From positions 9,924,335 to 9,988,334 of the forward strand of contig SSNP01000001.1 in assembly GCA_006937955.1 (NCBI GenBank): DNA of 64,000 nucleotides, read 5' to 3'. Made by a program: the position numbers and the translations under genes. The stretch's first letter is position 1. Each line of letters opens with the position of its first letter. This document shows positions 36,063 through 46,132 of the stretch, piece after piece. The DNA is from Pachypanchax playfairii. Its lineage: Eukaryota > Chordata > Actinopteri > Cyprinodontiformes > Aplocheilidae. Under the pieces are notes generated by a model. It saw only the letters and a list, made by a program, of their open reading frames with translations. It had not been told where the DNA came from and searched no databases.

Positions 36063-38046
36063 CTGACAATGCAAAGAAAGTAAAAATAACATCATATTTA
36101 GTGTTTCTGTCCTGGGAGAATAAATTTGATAGGTAAAATGTATTTATGGAAAAATATAGAAACAAAAATAAACAATAAATCTGTTTATTTAAGTCAAGAC
36201 TGTAGAACGGCACATGTGTGTAGCACATCTCAACGGGTTTACCTGATCAACCAGGCCCTCAAGTCTTTGACAGAATACTTTACAAAGACGTGAGGGCCTG
36301 GAGCTGAACCGATGTCTCTCAATTTCGAAGGCGGGCTTAGCCAGTTGAGAGAGAACCAATCACAGAAACCTGGAAGTGACGCAACATATGTGACGTTAAA
36401 GCGGATACACACGAGGCGGAACGAAAACAAAAGGTTTAGCGAGCGGAGCCATAATGGTAGCTACAGAGCCATGGCTAATGGAGGAGATAAGACGAATATT
36501 AATGACAGTTGTCGCTTTTGTGTCAAAAACTTGCAAATACGAGGTTTCATTGCACACTCGGTTCAAGTATTTGACCGCCCCAAGCAAACACTGTGCAAAC
36601 ACAGAAGTAAACACTTCATCCACAGCCGAGTCCGCCATGTTGAATGTTGTGCTCTGGGTGGAAAACGCTAGTTCCGTGTTTTCAGGATGACGCACAACAA
36701 ACGTGATATGTAATTGGTCCGTCATAAAATTTGACGCGGAAATGATCGGGTGCGTCTCCGGTGTCAGACCCTTCTGCATTTGAACATAATGCAGGAGGAT
36801 CTGATTGGTCAGGCTATCAACAGGTAGCATATTTCAACAGAACACCAGTTCCAGCAACGGGCGTCTGAGACACGGCTGCAGAAAAGTTATTCAGTACTAC
36901 TTTAAGGTGAGTTGTATCATAACTGCATCACTCAAACAATGTGGATCTGTTTTGTTGTGGCAGGAACGTGTGAGCAGATTTTTAATTAGACAAGTCCTAA
37001 ATCATGACACGCAACAGAAAATGCAGAATAATACTTTCACGTCCACCTCAGCCTGGTGGAGTACCATCAGTTACAATACTTCAGGTTGGGACGGCCCAAG
37101 AAGTGTCAATGAGCTCAGAAGAGCAGGCAGCTGATGAGCTGAGCCAAGACACTGTAAATCTCAGATGATGTTGTCAGATTTTTGTGCTAATGAAGGTTCT
37201 CAGACTTCCTGCACATCTCTCTCAAACAAGTACAGGATGGGCACAAAAGCATAGTCATCCCATGAGTGGCAGGAGTATCTGAAAAATCTTAAAAATCCAC
37301 TCCGATGAAAGTTGTGTTTTTCATGTTGCTAACATGTTCTTGTAGGATTTTTCTGATTCTAGAGGACGTATCTTAAGAAAATTAAGCTCAAAATTGAATT
37401 CCTGAGTATTTCTGCATTCAAATCGCTTTGAAGCAATAGCAAATGCAAAAATGTGTCTAAAAAAGAGTGTATTTGGTATGTAGATAAGGCATTGGACAAG
37501 TCACAAACCCCTGCGTCAAGCTAGCTGTAAGCTTGCAGTAGAGCTAGAATTAGTTCTCAGAGTTCTCCTCGGAACCAACGGTTCCGCCCACAGCAGCGAA
37601 TTGATAATGAGCTACTGCAGCTATGCAGAAACTACCTTATAGAAAACAACACAAGTTTTGTGATTTTGAGTAAATATGCCATAATCATAATTTAAAGACC
37701 ACTGAGATGCTTTAAAATAACTCTAAAGATGATCAGAGTGGGTCTTTAAAAATAATCCAAACACCTGATTTTTTTGTTAAACCCACTCTAATCTGTCATC
37801 TATCTGTAAACAAGTTCATTCATTTTAGTTTAAAAACCGGAGACTTTACACGTCTCAGTTTGAATTGAGAAAAAGTCAAGTTTCTCTCTTTTAAAAACTT
37901 TACTAGGATTATGAGATTGTGATTTTCTCTGTACTGAGTAGAGCTGTTGCCCTGATGCGTTGGTGTCTCTGCCCAACAGCACCAAGCAGAATGGCATGAT
38001 TCATGTTTCCAACTTCTACACCAGCAAGAAGAGTGGGAAGATGTAA
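32714..38046 (+). CDS. ropn1l: ropporin-1-like protein (radial spoke / AKAP-binding), 5 coding exons
   Basis: Coding exons: 32714-32844, 33143-33266, 33457-33618, 34713-34888, 37980-38046. All junctions are GT-AG and in phase: 660 nt, 219 aa (human ROPN1L is 230). The start MPLPDTFYCAEQINIPPEL matches the mammalian start. Residues about 12-45 form the RIIa-type dimerisation/docking domain (IPPELPDILKTFTKAAIRTQ), which binds amphipathic helices of A-kinase anchoring proteins. The segments ATQKTDTGLTPGLLKILHKQ and NWTEFLALGCSALGG are conserved in the family. ROPN1L is the vertebrate counterpart of radial spoke protein 11 and acts in sperm flagella and motile cilia. The C-terminus after NGMIHVSNFYTSKK is a little shorter than in mammals. 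Intron 4 (3.1 kb) contains transposons and an exon of the antisense gene. The last exon is short (67 nt), with a TAA at 38044-38046. Confidence 0.95.
33800..34365. repeat. dispersed repeat fragment, copy H2 (ropn1l intron 3)
   Basis: Relative of the 2830-3080 repeat: CAGATCTCCGCCAAGCATC, ACGGTGATCTGGATCACTTC and ATCTTGCTAACAGACAGACA in order. The last word is a common end of this repeat family. Class uncertain. Confidence 0.5.
34935..35230 (+). mobile_element. DNA-transposon-derived repeat in ropn1l intron 4
   Basis: Contains CATTTCATTTGGAAAATATG, CAACATGTCTCAAAGTTGG and AACTAATTAGGTTAATTGGC, words that occur together in a very common fish repeat. No coding part remains. Confidence 0.5.
36239..36815 (-). 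mobile_element. ORF-bearing inverted-terminus element K, copy 2
   Basis: Opposite-strand partner of 8633-9205, in ropn1l intron 4. On minus it begins TAGCCTGACCAATCAG and ends CTGGTTGATCAGGTAA. A 144-aa open frame (36830-36396) covers most of it and is longer than in copy 1. The two frames share about 90 alignable residues with fewer than a dozen differences. Confidence 0.65.
37289..37749 (+). mobile_element. TTAA MITE family A, copy A1 (uninterrupted)
   Basis: Bounded by TTAA at 37289-37292 and 37746-37749. It ends CAGAGTGGGTCTTTAA, the inverse of the family start TTAAAGACCCACTC; the left end is slightly degraded (TTAAAAATCCACTCC). 461 bp, non-coding. It shows the intact sequence of the site (TTAA at 37373-37376) where element B interrupts copy A4. 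Confidence 0.75.
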
Positions 38047-38084
38047 CAAGAAGCAGCAAAGAAAGAAAACCCAAATCACTTATC

Positions 38085-38090
38085 AATAAA
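38085..38090 (+). terminator. ropn1l polyadenylation signal
   Basis: AATAAA 39 bp past the ropn1l stop codon, overlapped by a second near copy (AATAAATAAA). It implies a very short 3-prime UTR. Confidence 0.65.
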
Positions 38091-38885
38091 TAAACATGCT
38101 AAATATTCCTCTTTCGAGCTGTTTATTATTCCTCAAACTAAAACGTGGTCCCATTGACAGTAAACTGGGCTCATGGTCTTATTTATTACTGTCTGACTGA
38201 ATTAGCACAAAGCAGCGTCACACAAACCGTGTGTGTCTGTGTTGTACTTCATTTCAGGATTAGCTTGTGTTCATTCATCATGCACACACAGCGTCTACCA
38301 GCTTGCAGCCTCATCTCACTCTGCTGATGTATTACTTGATACCTGCAGATTACAAACAGAAGGAACCACTGAGGCCATGAAAGTGGGAATTTCTGCTCAG
38401 CGCTGCTCTTTAACGTCATTTCATGAACTGTCAGGTGTCAAAAGACACTCAGATGAATTTATCACACAAGTCAGAAAGCAAACATAAAAACACAGAGTGG
38501 GTTTATCTAAACCTGCTTATTCCTGGGACTCAGGGGCAATTTAGAGCTGCTAGTTCATCTCAAGCATATTTTTTTTGTCTGTGGGAAGAAGCCTCCTCAT
38601 GCACAGAGAGAACATGCAAACTCCATGCAGGAAGATTCCAGCCTGGTTTTGAACCCACCGCATTTTTGTTTCCAGCTGCACCACTATGCAGCCCAGAGCT
38701 CTTACAGTAAAAACCTATTACTAGAACAGTTTATTTAATCACAAACAGATGATTTCCTTATGAACAGATTTTCACCTCTTACACACACACATGAAAGTGT
38801 TGATATGTCATCAGGCGGTGTAGGAAATGGGATCAGTGATTCACAGCAGTGACAGTTGGTAGTAAATTTTAGGGGTGGAGGACAA

Positions 38886-39512
38886 ACACACACACACACA
38901 CACACAAGTGTGTTTTGCTATCCTTATGGGGACCGTCCATTGACTTCCATTGATTTTAGTAACTAGATTTATACCTAACCCAAACCCTTTTACTAACCTT
39001 AACCATTACTGATCTATAACTAACCCTAAGACTAACTAAAACTCTATTCACCTACCTATACCTATAAACCTAACCCCTAACCCTAAAAAGGGGAGTCCTC
39101 CTCATGGGGACCAGGCTTCGGTCCCCACAAGAACCCTCGGACCCCAGAAAGATAGTAAAAGTCAGGAAACGGGTCCCCAGGAGGTCAGAAATACAAACCC
39201 ACACACACACACACACACACACACAAGTGTGTTTTGGTATCCTTATGGGGACTGTCCATTGACTTCCATTGATTTTAGTAACTAGATTTATACCTAACCC
39301 AAACCCTTTTCCTACCCTTAACCATTACTGATCTATAACTAACCCTAAGACTAACTAAAACTCTATTCACACCATACCTATAAACCTAACCCCTAACCCT
39401 AAAAAGGGGAGTCCCCCTCATGGGGACCAGGCTTCGGTCCCCACAAGAACCCTCGGACCCCAGAAAGATAGTAAAAGTCAGGAAACTGGTCCTCAGGAGG
39501 TCAGAAATACAA

Positions 39513-39552
<40 letters not shown>

Positions 39553-39856
39553 ACACACACACACACACAAGTGTGTTTTGGTATCCTTATGGGGACTGTC
39601 CATTGACTTCCATTGATTTTAGTAACTAGATTTATACCTAACCCAAACCCTTTTCCTACCCTTAACCATTACTGATCTATAACTAACCCTAAGACTAACT
39701 AAAACTCTATTCACACCATACCTATAAACCTAACCCCTAACCCTAAAAAGGGGAGTCCCCCTCATGGGGACCAGGCTTCGGTCCCCACAAGAACCCTCGG
39801 ACCCCAGAAAGATAGTAAAAGTCAGGAAACTGGTCCTCAGGAGGTCAGAAATACAA

Positions 39857-39913
<57 letters not shown>
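38886..39913. repeat. three-copy tandem repeat of about 320-340 bp, linked by (CA)n and carrying CCCTAA words
   Basis: Each unit has a (CA)n tract, then AAGTGTGTTTTG (at 38906, 39225 and 39569), TCCATTGACTTCCATTGATT, a stretch rich in CTAACCC/CCCTAA, and GGTCCCCACAAGAACCC. Spacing is 319 and 344 bp, the difference coming mostly from CA-tract length. Units 2 and 3 are nearly identical and unit 1 is slightly diverged. Open frames of Cys-Val repeats on minus come from the CA tracts and are not genes. Confidence 0.9.
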
Positions 39914-39916
<3 letters not shown>

Positions 39917-41433
39917 TAGATTGTATATTGCAGCTGTGATCCATTCAAAGAGACTGAAGGGCAGATAGAACCCCTGATAACTCCCTCCACCCATGTGACA
40001 GAGCACTGAAAGAATGTTGTCAAGACTTACAATTATAATATTCCAGATGATGTATGAGAAATAAAATTATTATTAGTGTCATAAAATTACTGAAACATTA
40101 ATCTTGATATGCCTGAAAAAAGGGAAAATCTGGATTTTTATCAGCATAATTCTCATCTAAAGCAGAGATAAGGACACTGTGGGATTATATGTCATTCAAA
40201 ATAAATTAATCAATAATAAATAATCACTGTGAAACAGAAAAAGAAAGAGCTTTAGAGTTGGAATATCTTGTTTTTTTGTAGCAGCCTTTATAGAACTTTA
40301 CCTTAAAATATATACGTATATAAAAAATACATTTCTGTTTCAGGGACTTAATTTCTTCTTTGCAACAATTCCAGGCGCACGTTTTTTTCTGGAAGCTACT
40401 GTTTATGGAACTGAATATTTCAAACTTACAACAGAACACACAACAGTTTGGGTCTTCACTTAGACGCAGTGATCTCTGCTACATGAACTATGAGTGTTAT
40501 GAACTTTTAGTGGGTAGAGATACGTGTCCTCGAGCTGTGGTGCCGTAAACTCGGTTGTTTTGGAGGTACAGGAACACGACAAGAGGATGAAGTCAGCGTT
40601 TCAGGAATCTCAGATTCAGGGTGGACCCAGCCTTTAACATGTTTTTTTTCTCCAAGCGTTGCACATAATGTTATGACTCCAGGGAGCTGATGAAAGTTGC
40701 AGAACAGTGTGAAAGAGGCAGGAGAAGAGAAAGTGGACACAAAGGCTCCTTTTTAGTGTTCCTGCATGTAGCTGTTGTGTAACAGATTCCAGGGGGTGAA
40801 ATGGGAAAACATGATTCATGCTGTATTCTGAGGCTGTAAGATTCCCTCGTCCTGTCAGAAAACCAACCACTGACTGCAAACTACTTGTCAAGATAACAAA
40901 TACCACGGCAGAAAAAGTCTTTTGTGATGACTGCAACTTTTGTATTTTGTGACTTTGACTAGATGTCTGACATATTAAACATGCATTATATGTTCCAGGG
41001 AGCTGCAGCATGGGATGATAAAACCTCTGGACTTTATCCACAGGGAAGATATGGACTCAGCTACAACTGCTTCTTCCAATTTGTACAGAACTGCCTCAAG
41101 GACAGAATGAGGTCTTGCAATAATACTAGAACCCATGTTTACAGTGACCGTGGAACTGAATCATAGTTTTATTTGTGTGAGACTGAAAAGAGAGAATCAA
41201 CTCATCTCCTAAAATGAACTACAGTTTAACCCCTTGTTGCCTATTGTTAACCTGGCTCTGTCAGATCTATGTGTAACCCCACCTCTTGTTGAGTTGGGGA
41301 CACACATACATCTGGAACCACTCCATTTGAAACCGTCTACAAAAGGGAGGGACATCTGGCATAATATTTTAAGTTGATTAGAGGACGAGCCAGCAAGTGT
41401 CTACCTTTGATGATTTGTTTTCAGCCAATCATA
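39914..41433. other. intergenic DNA without a supportable gene
   Basis: AT-rich and mostly single-copy within the window. The open frames at 40634-41041 (minus) and 40963-41166 (plus) overlap antisense to each other and lack complete splice-site support. The interval could hold the missing upstream exon of the antisense gene, but none could be identified. Confidence 0.4.
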
Positions 41434-42106
41434 GTAATTTTGAGCGTAATTTTCTTAAAGAGGCCATTTCACACAAATTTCAAGACTTTGTGGTTATTTC
41501 TTAAGTATTAACCTGTAATATGAAACATTTTATATTTAAAAAACATTAAACACTGATTAACAGACCTTTCAATCTGTCTGCGTTAAAAGTCGTCTGGTTT
41601 CGTCAGGCTTTGGCAACAACTCATTAATATTCATTATTCGAATTTGCTGGACTCAGATTGGCTAACAAACTAGCCTATGAGAGCAAGGTATACTGTTTCT
41701 TGCCTCACTGCGCATGGCAACGTCAGACATTCTCTGTTCCTGTTTGCTACGTCTTATGCTACAGCTTTTAGCCAGCAGCATGCTAGGCATGGTTTCAACT
41801 GCAGGAGCTGCCAAAAGCTAACGAACAAAGGAGTTGTGACGAAACAGATACAGGCCGTTCGAACTCGGGTGTTATCGCCACCTGTGTAGTTTAAGAGATT
41901 AAAACTGAAAGAGAAGTTGTTGACCTGTTTTCACACCCAGTATGAAGGTAAGAACACCTGTGGAGCTAAAATATTCAACAGAAACCTCAGAAAAACCGTT
42001 TTTAATGGAAGGGCCTCTTTAAGATACGTCCTCTAGCATCAGAAAAATGCCACAAGAACATGTTAGCAACATGAAAAACATGATTTTCATTGGAGTGGGT
42101 CTTTAA
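41434..42106 (-). mobile_element. TTAA MITE family A, copy A4, split by element B1
   Basis: Family A sequence is present on both sides of B1: AATTTTGAGCGTAATTTTCT before, GATACGTCCTCTAGCATCAG after, ending GGAGTGGGTCTTTAA with TTAA at 42103-42106. On minus this matches A1 around 37373. The far end is truncated near 41434. Confidence 0.75.
41455..42022 (-). mobile_element. TTAA MITE family B, copy B1, inserted in A4
   Basis: Begins TTAAAGAGGCCATTTCAC and ends ATGGAAGGGCCTCTTTAA, 568 bp. TTAA stands at both borders (41455-41458, 42019-42022). The flanking A sequence is CTTAAG uninterrupted in A1, so the TTAA is a real target duplication. Its second copy is at 54683-55277 in the opposite orientation. 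Open frames inside (for example 41677-41889) recur in B2 only as repeat sequence. Confidence 0.85.
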
Positions 42107-43117
42107 AGGACGGAGCTGGTGGTGCAGTTGTGCTATTTTGGCAGTTAAAAGGTTAAAACACCTAAGGAGTGTCTTTATCGTCTCTAATCTTACTTTCACA
42201 ATGATTTGATTAACTAAGTTGTGTATAAACTGCAGTCCCTCAACAAGGGAACTTTGATTCTTAGTCTGATACCTTTAGGATGATGCTACCTTGCAGCAAA
42301 GCTCCTAACTGTTTTATTTATTATTAAAAAGAAACATTTTTGCTGTCAAAGGTTTTTAAAAAATAAATGATTCTGCATTCACCAGGCTGATTTTTGAGTT
42401 GTTTTTACACTCATCAAAGAGGAGGACCTCATGAAAGGTCATTGCTAGTTGATTAAAATCAGTTAATTGCCACTTGTGGACCATTAAATTTTGCAAAAGA
42501 AAAAGTTTTCGTTTGCCTTTTAAGTGTCGATGTTAGCTTTTGAATAGCCACTGTTTTCAGTCTTTATAGGCTCATTAACTGATTTAAGTAATAATACCGA
42601 GAGTATGTGATTAAGCTATTCACAATCAGCTGTTCTGCTTTTAAAAAATAATAATACAAAGAAAAAATATCAGACAGAGTCATCTTTGTTAAAAATGTTG
42701 GATCAACACCTGATCTCAGTCACATTTTGTCCTCATCGCACACACTCTTACACAAACCTAACAGTTTGGGGCTTGTGTCCAAGGGGGAGACTCATAGAGG
42801 ATCTTTGTATTGCATGTGTGCTACAGAGTGCACGGTGTGGGAGTGTTTTGGGAGGAATAAATGAAAAAGAGGAGGCAAACAGGCGCAAGCAGCAAGGTAA
42901 CGTTATGCTCATGAGGTGTGTGCTGGTGAGAAGTGTCAGAATGTTTTGACCACAGAATCTGTCCCACACTGTCTCTTTGTGCACATTCAAAAGTAATCTC
43001 TCAATAGTTGAGTCGTGTATCAAAGAATCATTTCATTCAAATTTTACATGACAAAAAAGCTTGTTGCGATCGTGTTAGTAGCTACTTTCAACATCTCGGA
43101 CATGGCAGCTTGTCACA

Positions 43118-43645
43118 TTAAAGGTTCTGTATCCTGATACAGCTTTCAACATCTGGGATAGATACATATATGATAAAATATTACCATTGGTGTTATATAG
43201 TCTTCATTCATCCTGAAATATAACTAATATTCTTGAGTTATTCTTTGACCAGGAAGTAAAATGCTTGGTTTACCAAATCCTGCCTCTCCCCCAGGCCCCT
43301 TCTTGTGAGTGCTGCCCCTCGAGCTGCCTGGATAAAATGGTGAATAAATTCCTGTAACTCTCGCAGCCGAGAACGGTGGTGCTTCTTGCTTCAGACTCAC
43401 AGTTTTGGGGTGTTTGTGTTTAATCTGCAGGGGGACAGTGTGAACACGCCGGGCAGGTCTTGGTGTAACATTGTTACATCACTATGTTACAGTCAGTTGT
43501 TTTTCAGGAGCGAGTGGAGCAGCTGCTGGGAGTGCAGGATTGGGGAGAAATGTATAAGCCCCTCTGGAGGGTTTAATAAGGAAATAACATCACAACATGG
43601 TTAAAAGCTCCAAAAAGTTGATTTTGCATGATATAGGTCCTTTAA
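43118..43645 (-). mobile_element. TTAA MITE family C, copy C1
   Basis: Bounded by TTAAAGGTTCTGTATCC and GATATAGGTCCTTTAA, with TTAA at both ends, 528 bp. The same family is at 61966-62488 in the opposite orientation. TTAAAGG termini resemble the Kolobok/T2 MITE type. Confidence 0.75.
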
Positions 43646-44089
43646 ATACTTTTCATCAGCTACTTTACAGATACAAATCTGTCCAACTAAATGAACAGAA
43701 AATAATAGATTTTAAATTGTAGGTGCAGCTGATGTGTAGCAAGCCAGTGTCAACCTTACATCAGTCTCAAACCCAAATAAATGCACAGGGTTGTGTCATA
43801 ATATTTCTATCTGTACCGGTACCTGGGGGGCAGTTCTGTGGTTTCTTGACCACAGATACTTTGACACAGTCTGCCTGGGTTTGGAATCAAACCGCTCGCC
43901 TCCTGATCAGAGGACGATCCCCTTCCTTGTTTTAATAATTGAAGGATGGGCGATGTAAGAAACAACGATGCAAGTCCCAAGTCTGATTTCTATACCTGAT
44001 CAGCCGAGGCCTGGGTTAACAATGACAGGCCACCACTGCTGTTAACCTGCAGGATGCTGATGGAAATGGAGTCACTGTGGGTCAAAGAG

Positions 44090-45000
44090 GGAGGAGAGGA
44101 GGAAGATGTGTTCAAAGACAAAGAGAGAAAAGGAAAGTCAAGAGTCAAGGACTGAGTGTAGGGACTTTGAATTTAGGGACAAGAAAAGAGAGTTTGTTAC
44201 ATGATGCAGAGGAGTAAGGTGGATAAACTAAGTGTCCAAGAGATGGAAAGGCAAGACCAGGAGCCTAGGAGAAGGATTTAAGATGTTCTATCATAGTGCT
44301 GATAGGAAGAAGAATGGAGTAGAGTAGTGAGAGCAGAGAGCAGGTGGAGGAGCATCTGGAGAGGTGGAGGTTTACACTGGAAAGACAGAGTCCATGTGTG
44401 ACTGAGAGGGACACAAGTGGGACAGTGAGGTTACAGGGAGCAGAGAAACAGAAGGTGGAGGACTTAAAGTCCCTAGAGTCAACAGTCCAAAGGAATGGAG
44501 AGTTTGTAAAAGAGGGGAAGAAACATGTGCGAGCAGGTTGGAACCGGTGGAGGAACATGTCAGGAGTGACGTGTGATGAAAGATTATCAGAATGAAAGGA
44601 AAGATGGACAAGACAGTGGTGAGACAGCCATGTTGTCTGGTTTGGAGACGGTATCACTGAGGAAGGGACATGAGACACAGCTAGAGCAGAAATGAAAATG
44701 TTGAGGTTCTTTATGAGGGACGAGGATGGACATGAATGAGTCCATCAGAGGGACGACACATGTTAGATGTTTTGGAGACGAAGTCAGAGAGACTGAGATG
44801 GTTTGGACATGTACAGAGGAGAGATAGTGAGTTTATAAAGGATGCTGAGGTGGGAACTACCAGGCAGGAGGTCTAGAGGAAGACCAAAGAGATATATGGA
44901 TGTAGTAGGAGAGAGAAGATGCAGAGGACAGATGGAGACAGAGGACTTGCTGTGGAGACACCTGACGGGATCAGCTGAAAGGGAAATCAGATCTATCAGT
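44090..45000 (+). mobile_element. degenerate LINE, 3-prime part of reverse transcriptase
   Basis: Frames broken by stops and shifts still read LESTVQRNGEFVKEGKKHV, RAGWNRWRNMSGVTCDE and ELPGRRSRGRPKRYMDVV, which fit the C-terminal region of a common fish LINE reverse transcriptase (clade not certain, RTE-like possible). The 137-aa minus frame at 44265-44678 is its antisense shadow. Immobile. Confidence 0.7.
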
Positions 45001-46132
45001 TTTAAAGTGTTATTGCTGACAGAACTTCTCTAAAATCAACTCACAGTTTATTTAAGTTAAGAGCACCAGTTGATAACACAAGAGTTCAAGGCACTCAGAT
45101 TAAGTCAGCTTTATCATCAGACACAGTAAGTCATGAAATGATAATTAGGTTGAATCATCAATTCATCCAATACAATCCCTCATCCTGAGCAAGCAGATTA
45201 GTGACAGTGGAAAGGAACCATATAGTTGCAATATTACCAACTCCGGATTTCCTTCCTGAATCATCTGAAATATTGTTGACTGATATGACATTGAGTCAGA
45301 TAGATGGTTTAGCCCAGGGGTTTTCAAAGTTGGGTTGGGCCGTTGATCTGTCACTCAGAGTTTTAACAGATATGATCAAGGAAACGAAACCAGTGTGGTC
45401 CAGTTGATGAACACAGCTTCATATGAACATAATGTGGTCTCACCAGCAGAGTGCAGATACGCTCCTGTTGAAGTGAAAGAAAAAGAATCGGTCTAATTAA
45501 AATCTATAATCAAACACAAGAAATAGAAATCAGGATATTTAAATGACGTTTTGTTTAATTTGAGGTAAATAGAACTTAGAGTTTGTGAAGCTTCACAAAT
45601 GAATAATCTAAAAATATTCATGCATGTTAACATGGTTGGCTGCAGCAGAATTAATCTCTTTACTAAAAGACATACGCGCGCGCGCACAGAGGTCCCAGTT
45701 GCGTCTAATCGGATTAGATGACACGCATCTCTCTCCGCCCTGCACGGGATATTGGCGCACTACTTTTACTTTCTGGTTTAAGGTTCTTTTTTTTTTTCTT
45801 TGTTTTTTGTTGAACCCTGATACCTCCTTGTCACCCATGTGGTTTTAAAACAACAACTTTGTCAAAAAGTACTTTCGTTTTCACGACTGGCGACAGCGAC
45901 TTCGGCTCTTCTCCGAAAATGACCGATGGTTAGATGATCCAAATCAACTCGAAACTTTCTCAACAAGTAAAACCTCGGTGCCACTAACGATTCGATATGT
46001 CGTGTATTCGGGCAGTGACTTTATTTATTGTGGGAATATTGAGATTTGATTAGTTATTTATTTGTTATGTTTGCGCACCGCGTGCCAGGCTGCAGTCCAC
46101 CCCGCGGACGGTGTCCTGGGCTCCGGGGTTAG
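45001..46132 (+). promoter_or_regulatory. upstream region of the ankrd33b-like gene
   Basis: No gene is seen. A (CG)n tract lies at 45675-45685, a homeodomain palindrome at 45704-45718, and CpG density rises from 45880 toward the ATG. The 5-prime UTR must lie in the last few hundred bases. Confidence 0.45.
45704..45718. promoter_or_regulatory. paired-homeodomain P3 palindrome with OTX/CRX-type half sites
   Basis: TCTAATCGGATTAGA is an inverted repeat of seven bases with a one-base centre. Its core TAATCGGATTA fits the P3 pattern TAATYNRATTA; the minus half reads TAATCC, the OTX/CRX preference. It is about 415 bp upstream of the ATG of a gene whose mammalian relative (ANKRD33/Panky) is tied to CRX in photoreceptors. 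Confidence 0.5.

Noticed and set aside
36396..36830. 144-aa open frame as a host gene
   Set aside because: It lies in element K, which is repeated at 8633-9205, so it is mobile DNA rather than a single host gene.
39386..40023. Cys/Val-repeat open frames on minus
   Set aside because: They are translations of CA microsatellite tracts inside a tandem repeat.
40963..41166. Candidate plus-strand exon after TGTTCCAG
   Set aside because: The acceptor is acceptable but no neighbouring exon or matching donor could be linked, and no family is recognisable.
44265..44678. 137-aa minus-strand open frame
   Set aside because: Antisense of a decayed LINE reverse transcriptase on plus.
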